Below are positions 34,408-44,288 of a DNA stretch of 64,000 nucleotides, in pieces. A program made the translations under genes and the position numbers. Source of the stretch: an uncultured Pseudoruegeria sp. (GTDB lineage: Bacteria > Pseudomonadota > Alphaproteobacteria > Rhodobacterales > Rhodobacteraceae); contig CANMJD010000006.1 of NCBI GenBank assembly GCA_947498155.1, positions 1 to 64,000 of the forward strand. Direction: 5' to 3'. Every line of letters starts with the position of its first letter. Positions within the stretch are counted from its first letter, which is position 1. The notes under the pieces are model-generated. The model was not told the DNA's origin and did not search any database. It saw nothing but the letters and a program-made list of their open reading frames with translations.

Positions 34408-35709
34408 GTGGATATTCTTACAGCAAATGACACCCACGGGCGCTATCCCGAGAGCTATTACACCGCCAGCAGCGCAACCTTGCCGCCCTTTGGTGCGGCC
34501 AAAGGGGCGCTGCGCTGTGATGTCTGCGTCATTGGTGGCGGCTATACCGGTCTGTCTGCCGCCCTGCATCTGGCCAAATCCGGCTATGATGTTGTGCTGC
34601 TGGAGGCGCAGCGTGTCGGCTTTGGGGCGTCGGGGCGCAATGGCGGACAAGTCGGCACCGGACAGCGGCTTGAACAGGACGGGTTGGAAAAACTGATCGG
34701 GGCTGAGGCCGCGCGCAAACTGTGGGATCTGTCATTGGAGTCGGTGGCGCTGGTCAAATCACTGATTGCCGAGGGGGGCATGGACTGCGGCTTTACCCCC
34801 GGCATCATCCATGCCGATCACCGTCAACGCTTGGTCGGCCACAGCCATGCCTATGCCGAGAAGCTGCAGCGCGACTACGGCTATGCGCAGATGCAGCCGC
34901 TGGATAAAACTGCCCTGCGCCAGCTTGTTGACAGCCCCGCATATCACGGTGGAGTGCTGGATATGGGCGGTGGGCACCTGCATCCCCTGCGCTACGCTCT
35001 TGGATTGGCCCGCATGGCGCAACAGGCCGGTGTCCGGATTTATGAAACCTCACGCGTGACCGCGCTGTCCGAGCAAAGCCCCGCCAAAATCAGCACCGTT
35101 GATGCCGATATCACCGCTGAATATGTGATCCTTGGGTGCAATGGGTATCTGGGCAGGCTGAACACCAAAGTGGCCGGGCGGGTGATGCCGATCAACAATT
35201 TCATCCTTGCCACCGACCCCATGCTCCCAGATGACGCCACGCGGCTGATCCGCCACGGGTATGCCGTGGCCGACAGCAAATTCGTCGTCAATTACTTTCG
35301 CTTTTCAGAAGATTCACGCCTGCTGTTTGGTGGCTCTGAAAGCTATGGCTATCGCTTTCCAAAAGACATCGCCGCCAAGGTACAAAAGCCGATGCTGGAA
35401 ATTTTTCCGCAGCTTGCAAACACCCGGATCGATTATGCGTGGGGCGGAACTTTGGGCATCACGATGAACCGTATGCCCGATTTTGCCCGTCTGCAGGGAC
35501 ATATCCTGTCGGCCAGCGGCTATTCCGGCCATGGGGTGGCGATGGCGACACTTGGCGGAAAAATGGCAGCGGATGCGATCCGCGGACAAGCCGAACAGTT
35601 TGATCTGATGGCCGCGGTGCCAACACTCACATTCCCCGGCGGTGTGGGGCTGCGCCTGCCGCTGCTGGCGGCTGCAATGCTGTGGTATTCCCTGCGCGAC
35701 AGGCTTTAA
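34408..35709 (+). CDS. FAD-dependent oxidoreductase (gamma-glutamylputrescine oxidase-like)
   Basis: 433 residues with a GTG start. The FAD-binding motif VIGGGYTGLSAALHLAKSG lies at about 36-54, and GASGRNGGQ near 72 matches the DAO/PuuB family. C-terminal YAWGGTLGITMNRMPD and SGYSGHGVAMATLGG complete it. It would oxidise the amine end of a gamma-glutamylated polyamine to an aldehyde. No aldehyde dehydrogenase (PuuC) is in the window. Follows the aminotransferase by nine bases. Confidence 0.84.
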   Translation: MDILTANDTHGRYPESYYTASSATLPPFGAAKGALRCDVCVIGGGYTGLSAALHLAKSGYDVVLLEAQRVGFGASGRNGGQVGTGQRLEQDGLEKLIGAEAARKLWDLSLESVALVKSLIAEGGMDCGFTPGIIHADHRQRLVGHSHAYAEKLQRDYGYAQMQPLDKTALRQLVDSPAYHGGVLDMGGGHLHPLRYALGLARMAQQAGVRIYETSRVTALSEQSPAKISTVDADITAEYVILGCNGYLGRLNTKVAGRVMPINNFILATDPMLPDDATRLIRHGYAVADSKFVVNYFRFSEDSRLLFGGSESYGYRFPKDIAAKVQKPMLEIFPQLANTRIDYAWGGTLGITMNRMPDFARLQGHILSASGYSGHGVAMATLGGKMAADAIRGQAEQFDLMAAVPTLTFPGGVGLRLPLLAAAMLWYSLRDRL

Positions 35710-35714
35710 TCTAT

Positions 35715-35746
35715 CCCCTGACCTGCCTAGAACGGATCAGGGGTTT
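35715..35746. terminator. Bidirectional terminator between convergent genes
   Basis: CCCCTGA (35715-35721) and TCAGGGG (35737-35743) form perfect arms, followed on the plus strand by TTTAAG. It lies in the 45-base gap between the oxidase (plus) and the lipoprotein gene (minus). Confidence 0.55.
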
Positions 35747-35754
35747 AAGAGGGC

Positions 35755-36342
35755 CTAAAGCTGGCTTCGGCTTACGCGCGACACTTCGGCAGCAATATCA
35801 GCGGCGAGCTGGGCCAGTGCCTTGGATTGGGCATCGGCAAGATCCGGTATGGTTTCACCGGCCACTGGCACCACGATGCTGAACCGTTTGGCCCGCTCAA
35901 GCGATCCCCCAGCCGGAGAGGTAAGGAAGTATTGCCCCGAGAACCGCAAGGATGCCCCCAGCGTGCCCGACATCTGTGTGACTTTCACCACGACAAGCAC
36001 ATCGGCAGGGGTGTTAAACGGCCAAGGTGCCGCCGCCACCTGCGCCGTCAGCGCGCTATCAAGATTGCCCGACAGCACCATGGTCATCGCCCGATCCGGC
36101 GAATCCGCCCATTGCACATTATCCGCCGCCCGCAAAACGCCGTTGCCGGTGACCACGGCAATACCCGTGTCCTTGGCGTAGTCCGGCAGGTCAATGGTTT
36201 CCACCTCGACCGTACGCGCCGCTGTCCCTAATTGCTTGGCCACCGGTTGTTCAGGCAACAGATACAGATCAGACGGACCGCCGCAGGCCGCAAGCCCGAT
36301 CGCAGTCACAACGGCGGCCAGCCCTGTTTGAAATCGTTTCAT
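35755..36342 (-). CDS. pqiC: PqiC-like outer-membrane lipoprotein
   Basis: 195 residues from ATG 36342, one base after the stop of the MCE gene; an upstream in-frame start at 36354 would overlap it. The lipobox GLAAC gives a lipidated Cys at about residue 20. The ABC-transport-auxiliary fold (DLYLLPEQ, VVKVTQMSG) matches PqiC/YmbA. PqiC tethers the PqiB tube to the outer membrane for phospholipid movement between membranes. It closes the pqi operon. Confidence 0.82.
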   Translation of the reverse strand: MKRFQTGLAAVVTAIGLAACGGPSDLYLLPEQPVAKQLGTAARTVEVETIDLPDYAKDTGIAVVTGNGVLRAADNVQWADSPDRAMTMVLSGNLDSALTAQVAAAPWPFNTPADVLVVVKVTQMSGTLGASLRFSGQYFLTSPAGGSLERAKRFSIVVPVAGETIPDLADAQSKALAQLAADIAAEVSRVSRSQL

Positions 36343-36343
36343 A

Positions 36344-38716
36344 TTATCTTCCAATCAAAAGCGAATTTGGTTTGCGCTCAATGGTTTTGGCCAAGGAGCT
36401 GGCATCTTCGGCGGCTTTGCGGAAGGCCCGCACCGCAAGCGTGGCCTCTCGGTTGATCGGCGAATTGCCGTCATAGGCTGCCAGTGTTGCCTCTGCCTGA
36501 TTGGCCAGACGATCCAGCCGCTGCACAAGATCAGGAAGGCTCTGGGCCGCGAGGGCGACCTCGTTGGCGGCATTTTCTGCCGAGGCCAAGGTATTGTTCA
36601 AATTGGTCACGGCACCGCCGTCTTGCAATTCGGACAAGACCGCACGGACCTGATCCAAAGCGGCGGCCAGAGATTCAGGCAGCGCCTGCATGCCTTCGGT
36701 TGCCAGAATTGCATCCGCAGATTGCAATAGGCTATCGGCAGAAGTGGCAAGTTCCGACAAGGGCAGCTCATTGGCCTTTTTGACCAACGCATCAATATCA
36801 TCTACCAACTGCGGCAGACCCTCGCTGGCGGCCCCGAATTTCTGCGCCGTTTCATTGGCGCTGGCCAGAACCGCATTCAGGTTCTCTACCGCGCCGCCAT
36901 CTTGTACCTGTTGCAGGATGCTCCGCAATTCGACCAGCGTTTTGCTTAAGGAATCCGGCAAGGTCTGCACGCCCTCGGTCTGCACAAACTGATCAATGGT
37001 TTTAATCAGATCATTGGCCGATCCGGCGACTTCCTGCATCGGAAGATCCCCCAATTTGACAACCAGCGCATCGATATTCTCTACCAATGCGGGCAGCTGT
37101 TTACTGGCAACGCTGATGTCTTCGGCGGCGTCATTCGCGCTTTGCAGCACGGCGGTCAGATTGTTGATCGCCTCGCTTTCTTCCAGATTTGACAGGATTT
37201 CCCTCAGATCGGTAATCGCCCCGCTTAGATCATCGGGTATTTTTTGCATCGCATCAGAGGCCACAAAGGCCTCTACCCCGTCCAGAATATTCACGACAGA
37301 TTCCGGAATTTCCTGTATTTTCTCGTTGTTTGTCAGCGCCTTGATCCCTGCCAAGGTTTCAATTGCTTGGTTCAACAACTCTTCGAACGGCAGCTTTGAC
37401 ACCCGCGACAGGACCCCTTCGGCGGCGCTGGCCAAAGTGTCCGGTTCCGCCGGAATTGTTGGAAAGCTCGGATAGGGAGTGGCAAAAAGATCAATCTGCG
37501 CCGGGGCGGCTTCTGCCTCTTCAACCAAATCGATGAACAGATTTGACGCCAGAATACCGGAAGACGACAATTGCGCTCGCAGCCCGCGTTTGACCAATTC
37601 GTTCAGGAACGACAGGGTTTGCTGCTCCTTCTGGTCGGGGTTAACCCCGAGCCGGTTCGGCTGAACCGCAAAATTGGCCACGAGTTTAACCACGTCTGCG
37701 CCCTCATCGTCTTTGACAACACGGGCCGACATTTCGGTGACTTCACCAACCTTCAGACCCTTATAGGACACATCCGCCCCAACCCGCAGGCCACGCAAAT
37801 TGCCGTCAAATTCGCTAGAAAGATACACAAGGGATTCAAGACTGTCGTCAAACAGGCTGTTCCGAGCTTCTTCCTCGTTTTGGTAGAGGTCAAACACCTC
37901 GCCGTTTTTGATCACAGAGCCGCCGGAAAACAGCGTATCAAAGACGATGCCGCCCTGAATGATCGAGGCAAGGCTATCAACATTCAGGTTAACCCCGCCG
38001 GAGTTCAGCGACACATCGATCCCCGACGCATTCCAGAACCGCGTGCCGGTGGTGATAAAATCATCATAAGGCGCATTAACGTAGGTATCGAAAAGCACGC
38101 TATCGCCCGCGTCGGAAAGCGCCATGGTTTCAACCTTGCCCACACCAATACCACGCAACAGGACCGGTGCCCCTACCGTCACGGACCCGGAATTCTGGGC
38201 GCGCAGGGTGATTAATGTGCCATTTCCGTCCGAGCGCGCTGGTGGCGCATCACTCAGCCCGACGAATTCTTTCTGTGCCGTGCCTTTCACATTATTCCAT
38301 GATCCGGCGATATAGGCCCCGGACAGCACCGTATCCAGCCCGCTGATCCCGCGGGCAGAGACTTCGGCGCTGACCACCCAGAACTGGGCATCTGCATCCA
38401 GATAAGGCGCCAGATCGCGGCGGATTTTGGAATAGACATGCACGCTGTTCAAATCATCGGAGAATTCAACCTTTTCAACATGGCCGACCTCAACATCGCG
38501 ATATTTGATCAAGGTTTTACCCGCAACAATGCCATTGGCCTGATTAAAGTCGATCCGCACCTCGACATCCTGCCCCCGCACGGCGGACACGGCAAAATAC
38601 AATGCGCCGATCAGGGCAATCAACGGCACCAGCCAGACCGCCGATAGACGTATCCGCTTGGGACCTTTTGCCGGTTTCACAACCATTTCGGCAGGCGTGT
38701 CAGATGAATGTGTCAC
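36344..38716 (-). CDS. pqiB: PqiB-like MCE intermembrane transport protein with extended repeats
   Basis: 790 residues; family members are usually about 540. One N-terminal membrane helix (about 25-45) is followed by three MCE domains (about 48-125, 168-262 and 303-400), recognisable by GIVAGKTLIKYRDVEVGHV, GAPVLLRGIGVGKV and GADVSYKGLKVGEV. From about residue 440 to 750 a helical region of about 92-residue repeats follows; it may lengthen the tunnel across the periplasm. Overlaps the PqiA C-half gene by four bases. It would carry lipid between inner and outer membranes. Confidence 0.88.
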   Translation of the reverse strand: MTHSSDTPAEMVVKPAKGPKRIRLSAVWLVPLIALIGALYFAVSAVRGQDVEVRIDFNQANGIVAGKTLIKYRDVEVGHVEKVEFSDDLNSVHVYSKIRRDLAPYLDADAQFWVVSAEVSARGISGLDTVLSGAYIAGSWNNVKGTAQKEFVGLSDAPPARSDGNGTLITLRAQNSGSVTVGAPVLLRGIGVGKVETMALSDAGDSVLFDTYVNAPYDDFITTGTRFWNASGIDVSLNSGGVNLNVDSLASIIQGGIVFDTLFSGGSVIKNGEVFDLYQNEEEARNSLFDDSLESLVYLSSEFDGNLRGLRVGADVSYKGLKVGEVTEMSARVVKDDEGADVVKLVANFAVQPNRLGVNPDQKEQQTLSFLNELVKRGLRAQLSSSGILASNLFIDLVEEAEAAPAQIDLFATPYPSFPTIPAEPDTLASAAEGVLSRVSKLPFEELLNQAIETLAGIKALTNNEKIQEIPESVVNILDGVEAFVASDAMQKIPDDLSGAITDLREILSNLEESEAINNLTAVLQSANDAAEDISVASKQLPALVENIDALVVKLGDLPMQEVAGSANDLIKTIDQFVQTEGVQTLPDSLSKTLVELRSILQQVQDGGAVENLNAVLASANETAQKFGAASEGLPQLVDDIDALVKKANELPLSELATSADSLLQSADAILATEGMQALPESLAAALDQVRAVLSELQDGGAVTNLNNTLASAENAANEVALAAQSLPDLVQRLDRLANQAEATLAAYDGNSPINREATLAVRAFRKAAEDASSLAKTIERKPNSLLIGR
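36467..37231 (-). repeat. Coding repeats in the MCE gene, about 276 bases each
   Basis: Residues 496-587, 588-680 and 681-750 of the MCE protein share one pattern: L-x-E-L-R-x-I/V-L, then G-A-V-x-N-L-x-x-x-L-x-S-A-x-x-x-A, then L-P-x-L-V-x-x-I-D-A-L, and E-G-x-Q-x-L-P. A partial earlier unit covers about 444-494. The copies have diverged, so this is an old duplication, not an assembly artefact. Confidence 0.8.
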
Positions 38717-39363
38717 TTAGAATCTTGTCCTTCAATCCGGTCCCAAATCCTGCGCGGGTCGAAACTCTGGGCCGAGAGCATCGTAAACGCCACAGAGACC
38801 GCAAAGCAAACCGCCCCCATGCCAGGATTAATAGAAATAACAAACCCTAAATGCACCAAAGCGGCGGTCAGGGCTACGACAAACACATCGACCATGGACC
38901 AGCGACCGATGAATTCAACGGCTTCAAACAAAAACAGACGGCGAGTCTGGCTCATGCGCCAACTGAACTGGACACTGAGGGCCAGAACCGCAATGGCAAT
39001 GAACTTGCTCACCGGAATGATCACAGAGGCCAACAACACGACAATTCCGACAAAATAGTCGCCATGGACCAAGAACTCGATCACGCCGCCAATGATCGTA
39101 CTGTCATAATGCCGCCCGAACATATCGGTGCGCAGCATCGGATAGATATTGGCCGGAATATAGAAAATCAGCCCGGCAAACCAAAGCGCCCAGACCCGTT
39201 GCAGACTGAGGCGTAAACGCCCCTGAACATGGGCACCGCACAAACGGCATTTGACCGCGTCCGGCGTGTGTACGGTTCCGCAGCGGGTACAGCCAACCAG
39301 CCCGGCGTTGCGTGCGGTGATCCCGTTTATATGTGTGTGTTCAATTGTTTCCATATCGTCCAC
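38713..39363 (-). CDS. PqiA-like membrane protein, second half
   Basis: 216 residues from GTG 39363, or 213 from ATG 39354. A zinc ribbon with CTRC...CRLC (about 25-45) is followed by four membrane helices. It corresponds to the second half of the two-domain PqiA/YebS proteins. It overlaps the first-half gene by 37 bases in another reading frame and the MCE gene by four. It feeds lipids or anchors the MCE tunnel at the inner membrane. Confidence 0.82.
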   Translation of the reverse strand: MDDMETIEHTHINGITARNAGLVGCTRCGTVHTPDAVKCRLCGAHVQGRLRLSLQRVWALWFAGLIFYIPANIYPMLRTDMFGRHYDSTIIGGVIEFLVHGDYFVGIVVLLASVIIPVSKFIAIAVLALSVQFSWRMSQTRRLFLFEAVEFIGRWSMVDVFVVALTAALVHLGFVISINPGMGAVCFAVSVAFTMLSAQSFDPRRIWDRIEGQDSK

Positions 39364-39947
39364 TTACAAACGGAAGCATCTTTTAGGGCCACGACAATGA
39401 CCAAAACGCAGTAAATCCAAAAGGCGACCCCAAAGGACAAGGACGCCAGACCGGCAATTTTCACCAGCGCCACCATAGTGCCAACGATGAATATTTCGGT
39501 CATCGCCCAAGGCAGCAAATCCTGAGCAAATTGAAAAACCTGTTTGGATTTCGGAAACGGTTCCCAGCCAAATCGCAGGGGTAGAAGCGTATAGATCAAC
39601 GCCAAAGCCCGCGTGACCGGCAAGACAATCACCAGCATCGCCACAAAAGCACCGGCAATCATCATCCAGCCATTGGAAAAGATCATCACAAGTCCAAGGA
39701 TCGACGTGGACTGGCTCAGGCCGGATTGGGACATCGACAGAAACGGAAAGCTCACCGCGCCAATCATCAGGATCGCGACCGTAATCGCCAAAGCAATCGA
39801 CACATCAACCGACTGTTTGCGCGGGGCAAAAAGCACCGTATGGCAACGTCGGCAACTTGCCCGTGCACCCCGCTCTACCGGTTGCACATTGTGCAACAGA
39901 TCGCAGGTCGGGCAAGCAATCAAACGGTCGAGGTCTTGGTCAATCAC
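39327..39947 (-). CDS. PqiA-like membrane protein, first half
   Basis: 206 residues with a GTG start at 39947. A zinc ribbon CPTC...CRRC (about 12-36) precedes four membrane helices (PqiA domain, about 50-195). Together with the following half it equals one full PqiA (about 410 residues). First gene of the pqi operon. The gap to the divergent VOC gene (157 bases) contains a small hairpin GCCGC-N9-GCGGC at 40034-40052. Confidence 0.82.
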   Translation of the reverse strand: MIDQDLDRLIACPTCDLLHNVQPVERGARASCRRCHTVLFAPRKQSVDVSIALAITVAILMIGAVSFPFLSMSQSGLSQSTSILGLVMIFSNGWMMIAGAFVAMLVIVLPVTRALALIYTLLPLRFGWEPFPKSKQVFQFAQDLLPWAMTEIFIVGTMVALVKIAGLASLSFGVAFWIYCVLVIVVALKDASVCKWTIWKQLNTHI

Positions 39948-40104
39948 GCGGAGTCAGGCTTTCAATCGAAATTTTGGTAATCAGAATAGAGTTGCGTTCA
40001 AAGGGCAACAGGCAAATATGGTTTTAAGGGGCTTGCCGCCGAATTTTAGCGGCACCGCGTTGAAAAAGTGGCAAGGCGCGCGACCCCATACGGGAAGGGA
40101 TCAG

Positions 40105-40530
40105 ATGGAAAATGCACTTGTACCGGAATTTGCGGTGTCGGACTGGCAAAGGTCGAAACGGTTCTACTGCGATCTCCTGGGCTTTGATTGTCGCTATGAG
40201 CGACCGGAGGAAGGGTTTTCCTATCTGACACTTGGCGATGCCCAACTGATGATTGATGAGATCGGCAAGGGGCGCACCTTTGGTGATGGTCATTTGCCCG
40301 ATGCCTATCCGTTCGGGCGCGGGTTAAACGTTCAAATCCGCGTTGATGCGATTGCGCCAATGCTGAAGTCTTTGGTGGACGCCGGCATAGCGCTCTATCT
40401 AGCGCCAGAAACCCGCTGGTACCGGGTTAATGACCGTGACATCGGGCAACGCCAGTTTATCGTCGCTGATCCGGATGGCTATCTTTTGCGCTTCTATGAG
40501 GAAATTGGCGACAGGCCGACGCAACCGTAA
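40105..40530 (+). CDS. VOC/bleomycin-resistance-like protein
   Basis: 141 residues from ATG 40105, with AAGGGA upstream. A single glyoxalase-fold domain: FAVSDWQRSKRFYCDLLGF at the N-terminus and IGQRQFIVADPDGYLLRFYEE at the C-terminus, the latter with the usual metal-side glutamate. The binding-protein branch (bleomycin resistance) is the closest match by pattern; it might bind an antibiotic or another small ligand. It is a lone gene that converges on tex. Confidence 0.8.
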   Translation: MENALVPEFAVSDWQRSKRFYCDLLGFDCRYERPEEGFSYLTLGDAQLMIDEIGKGRTFGDGHLPDAYPFGRGLNVQIRVDAIAPMLKSLVDAGIALYLAPETRWYRVNDRDIGQRQFIVADPDGYLLRFYEEIGDRPTQP

Positions 40531-40557
40531 TGGCCGCGCCGGTGAACTGTTGAACTG

Positions 40558-42882
40558 CTACTTGCGACGCATGGCATCCATCAGGGCCGCGCCGAGCGCG
40601 TTGTTCTCGGCCCCCTGTTTTCCCGTTGCCGGTCTGGCCGCTTGTTTCGCCGCCGGTTTGCGCCCCGGCTTTTCCTTGGCTGGACCGCGCGCGGCACGGT
40701 CTTCTTTGGCAGAGGCCCCACCATCCTTGCGCATGGAAAGCCCGATGCGTTTGCGGGGCACGTCGACTTCGGTCACGGTGACCCGTACCACATCGCCGGC
40801 CTTGACCACCTCATGGGGATCTTTGACGAAACGGTCCGCCAACTGGCTGACATGAACCAGCCCGTCCTGATGCACGCCGATATCCACAAATGCACCAAAA
40901 GCCGCGACATTGGTGACCGTACCTTCCAGTGTCATGCCAGACTTCAGATCGGTGATGGTTTCCACCCCATCGGTAAAGCTTGCGGTTTTAAATGACGGAC
41001 GCGGATCACGACCCGGCTTTTCAAGCTCGCTCAGGATGTCGCGCACGGTTGGCAAGCCAAAGGAATCGCTGACAAAATCCTCTGCGCGCACATCGCGAAG
41101 GCTTTCCGAATGGCCCATAATGCTGCGCAAATCCCGCCCACAGGCCTGCACGATTTTACGCGCCACACCATAGGCTTCGGGATGCACTGACGACGCATCC
41201 AGCGGCTCTGCCCCGTCGCGGATGCGCAAGAAGCCCGCGCATTGCTCAAAGGCATGGGGCCCAAGACGCGGCACTTCGCGCAAGGCCGCGCGCGAGGCAA
41301 AAGCGCCTTTGGCGTCACGATGGGCGACAATGGCTTCGGCCAGGCTTTGCCCCAAGCCTGAAACATGGGCAAGCAGCGGCGCCGAAGCGGTATTCAGATC
41401 AACCCCAACCGCATTCACCGCATCCTCGACCACCGCTTCCAAGGAGCGCGCAAGGCGATGCTGGTCAACATCATGCTGATACTGCCCCACCCCGATGGCC
41501 TTGGGTTCGATCTTGACCAGTTCCGCCAAAGGATCTTGCAGGCGACGGGCAATCGAGACCGCCCCACGTAAGGATACATCTAGATCGGGAAATTCTCGCG
41601 CCGCCAGTTCAGAGGCCGAATAGACAGAGGCCCCGGCCTCGGACACCACGACCTTGGTCGGCACCGGCTGGCCCTTGGGCAGAAGCTTAAGCGTATCCGC
41701 CACCAGCCGCTCGGTTTCGCGACTTGCGGTGCCGTTGCCAATGGCGATCAGTTCAATACCGTGTGTACGGATCAGGTGCAAAATCGCTTCTTGCGCCCCG
41801 CGCACATCCAGTCTGGGTTGGAACGGATAGAGCGTATCTGTGCCCACCACCCTTCCCGTGGCGTCTATGACGGCGGCCTTTACACCGGTGCGAATACCCG
41901 GATCAAGACCAAGGGTCGGGCGCGCGCCCGCCGGTGCGGCCAGAAGCAAATCCTTGAGATTGCGCGCAAAAACATCAATCGCTTCGTCATGGGCACGCCC
42001 CCGCAAATCCCCGAGCAAATCCAGATAGAGCGAGGTCGACAGTTTTACCCGCCATGTCCAACCGGCAATTTTACGCAGCCATAGATCGCCTTTGCCCTGT
42101 CCGGAAATACCGATGGCCTGCGCAATCATCCCTTCGGCGCGGGTCACGCCCTCTTCGGGGTCCGGTGCAATTTCAAGGGTCACGACACCTTCTTTGGACG
42201 CGCGCAACATGGCAAGTGCGCGATGCGAGGCCACCTTGGCCCAGGATTCGCGATGGTCGAAATAATCCGAGAATTTCGCTCCTTCCTGCTCTTTGCCAGC
42301 AACAACTGTAGTGCCGATAAGCGCTTCTTTTTGCATGAACTGCCGCAGTCGACCAATCAATGTCGCATCTTCGGATAAGCGCTCTGTCAGAATATCCCGC
42401 GCTCCGGCAAGGGCGGTTTTTACATCTGCCACCGCGTCGCTGACATAGCCTGCCGCCAGTGCTTCGGGATCAGCCATGCGATCCGCCAGTATGGCTTCGA
42501 GCAAGGGCTCCAGCCCGTTTTCCCGCGCGATCATCGCACGGGTGCGGCGCTTGGGTTTGAAGGGCAGATAAATGTCTTCCAGCACGGCTTTGGTGTCGGC
42601 CTGCGCAATGGACTTTGCCAGCGCGTCGCTCCATTTGTCCTGTTCCTTGATCGACGCCACAATCGCAGCACGGCGCTGTTCGAGCTCGCGCAGATAGGTC
42701 ACGCGTTCGTTCAGTTTACGCAACTGCGTATCATCTAAACCGCCTGTCACCTCTTTGCGGTAGCGGGCGACAAAGGGCACTGTCGCGCCTTCGTCAAGCA
42801 AAGCGATGGCCGCTTTCACCTGTTCCGGACGGGCAGCAATTTCGGTTGCGATGGTCTGAGCGATACGATGTGCGGTATCCAA
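40558..42882 (-). CDS. tex: Transcription accessory protein Tex
   Basis: 774 residues from TTG 42882, which has GGAGG five bases upstream; an open frame continues to 42981, but without support. The Tex layout is complete: an N-terminal helical region ([21 protein letters not shown]), the YqgF-like domain ([15 protein letters not shown], about 325), helix-hairpin-helix motifs ([23 protein letters not shown]), and a C-terminal S1 RNA-binding domain (about 640-710) followed by a Lys/Ala-rich tail. It binds nucleic acid and affects transcription or ribosome rescue. Stands alone. Confidence 0.94.
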   Translation of the reverse strand: MDTAHRIAQTIATEIAARPEQVKAAIALLDEGATVPFVARYRKEVTGGLDDTQLRKLNERVTYLRELEQRRAAIVASIKEQDKWSDALAKSIAQADTKAVLEDIYLPFKPKRRTRAMIARENGLEPLLEAILADRMADPEALAAGYVSDAVADVKTALAGARDILTERLSEDATLIGRLRQFMQKEALIGTTVVAGKEQEGAKFSDYFDHRESWAKVASHRALAMLRASKEGVVTLEIAPDPEEGVTRAEGMIAQAIGISGQGKGDLWLRKIAGWTWRVKLSTSLYLDLLGDLRGRAHDEAIDVFARNLKDLLLAAPAGARPTLGLDPGIRTGVKAAVIDATGRVVGTDTLYPFQPRLDVRGAQEAILHLIRTHGIELIAIGNGTASRETERLVADTLKLLPKGQPVPTKVVVSEAGASVYSASELAAREFPDLDVSLRGAVSIARRLQDPLAELVKIEPKAIGVGQYQHDVDQHRLARSLEAVVEDAVNAVGVDLNTASAPLLAHVSGLGQSLAEAIVAHRDAKGAFASRAALREVPRLGPHAFEQCAGFLRIRDGAEPLDASSVHPEAYGVARKIVQACGRDLRSIMGHSESLRDVRAEDFVSDSFGLPTVRDILSELEKPGRDPRPSFKTASFTDGVETITDLKSGMTLEGTVTNVAAFGAFVDIGVHQDGLVHVSQLADRFVKDPHEVVKAGDVVRVTVTEVDVPRKRIGLSMRKDGGASAKEDRAARGPAKEKPGRKPAAKQAARPATGKQGAENNALGAALMDAMRRK

Positions 42883-43017
42883 GGAAGCCTCCAATGGGTT
42901 CAGTCGGAGCTCCGTTCTAGCGCCCCCTGTCAGGCAGGCCAAGCCAAAGCGTATGCCTGCGGCCGATAAAGTCACTTTCAATCAAAGCCATCAAGCCTGC
43001 CCCGCCAAAGGCGGTCT

Positions 43018-44163
43018 TCAGCCCAGCAAATCGCGTGCAATCCGCTCGTAAATCGCTGCCCCAATCGGGATCAGATCATCTGCGAAATCGTAATCCGGAT
43101 TATGTAGCGCCGCATGATCATTCCCCGGCCCCAAGCACAGCATGGCGGCTTTCGCCCCCCAGCCAAAGACGCCAAAATCCTCAGACGCGCGCATCGGTAC
43201 GCCTTCGGTGCCATGGGGAACACCGATCGCCTTCATGGCCTTGACCGCCACAGCATAGGCGTCGGGATGATTGATCGAGGCGGCAAAATCGTCGTGCACC
43301 TGAAAGCTGACCTGCAAGCCATCTGCATCCGCGCATTCTGTGGCAATGGTTTTGGCTCGCGCTGCAAGATCAGCCATGGCGGAATCTTGTGTGGTCCGCA
43401 GCGTCGCAAAAATGACCGCCTCACCCGGCGCGATTCCAAAGCTTGGCACCCCCATCTGCACATGGGTCAGGGTGACACGGGCAAAATCATCATCCAACCC
43501 CTTCCCCTGCCCCAAGGCCGTTAAAGCGGGGATCAATTTTGACACCGCCATCGCCGGCGACACGCCATCTTCCGGATCAGCCGCATGGGCGGTTTTGCCC
43601 GTCAGCCGGATTTCCAACCCCTGCGAGGCACAATTGATCAGCCCCGGACAGGTGGCAACAAACCCGAAGGGACGTCCCGGTTCGTTATGAATGGCAAAAG
43701 CCCAATCGGGTTTGATTGCTTCAAACGCCGGATCAGCAACCACCGCCTTGGCACCGGAACCATCTTCTTCGGCCGGTTGAAACATCAGAACCACCCTTCC
43801 GCGCGACACAGGTTTGCGCGCAATCAGGCGGCCCAGCGCCAAAAGCATCACCATATGGCCATCATGACCGCAAAGATGCCCTTTGCCGGAAATCTCCGAT
43901 AGCCAGTCCAGATCATTCAATTCCTGAATTGGTAGCGCATCCAGTTCCGCCCGAAACAGAACCGTCGGCCCGGCAACACCGCTGTCAAAAACAGCCGCAA
44001 CCCCGTGGCCACCCAGACCGGTGATTATCTGATCCGGCTGAAGATGCTGAAGGGCAGCGGATATGGTCGCGGCGGTTTGCGCTTCCTCTCCGGCGATCTC
44101 GGGCCGCCGGTGTAACGCGCGGCGCAAAGCCACAAGCTCTATCAGATCGGCATTTCCCAGCAT
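43018..44163 (-). CDS. M20-family amidohydrolase
   Basis: 381 residues from ATG 44163, with GGGAG upstream. Metal ligands are visible in GHLCGHDGHMVMLL (about 98) and EEDGSGA (about 132), and the dimerisation domain lies at about 185-290. This branch hydrolyses N-acyl amino acids (IAA-amino acid hydrolase/hippurate hydrolase type). It sits 125 bases after the sulfonate operon in the same direction; whether it belongs to that pathway is unclear. Confidence 0.82.
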   Translation of the reverse strand: MLGNADLIELVALRRALHRRPEIAGEEAQTAATISAALQHLQPDQIITGLGGHGVAAVFDSGVAGPTVLFRAELDALPIQELNDLDWLSEISGKGHLCGHDGHMVMLLALGRLIARKPVSRGRVVLMFQPAEEDGSGAKAVVADPAFEAIKPDWAFAIHNEPGRPFGFVATCPGLINCASQGLEIRLTGKTAHAADPEDGVSPAMAVSKLIPALTALGQGKGLDDDFARVTLTHVQMGVPSFGIAPGEAVIFATLRTTQDSAMADLAARAKTIATECADADGLQVSFQVHDDFAASINHPDAYAVAVKAMKAIGVPHGTEGVPMRASEDFGVFGWGAKAAMLCLGPGNDHAALHNPDYDFADDLIPIGAAIYERIARDLLG

Positions 44164-44288
44164 CCGCGACTCCCGTAAGATACGATCGGTAAAATCATCC
44201 GCACAAAGGCGGCCGGTTTTGTCATGGTGGGCAAGGCAGGTCACGGATGCAAGGGGATGCCTGCGAATGGATCAGCCAATCATACGCA

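Noticed and set aside
36467-37231. Assembly artefact explaining the repeats in the MCE gene
   Set aside because: The copies differ at many codons and the frame is continuous, so they are genuine diverged repeats.
36730-37240. CRISPR or tandem DNA repeat array
   Set aside because: The repeat is at protein level with about 276-base period and no identical short repeats with unique spacers.
40558-40600. Possible overlap or fusion of the VOC gene with tex
   Set aside because: They are convergent with 27 bases between the stops; no shared frame.
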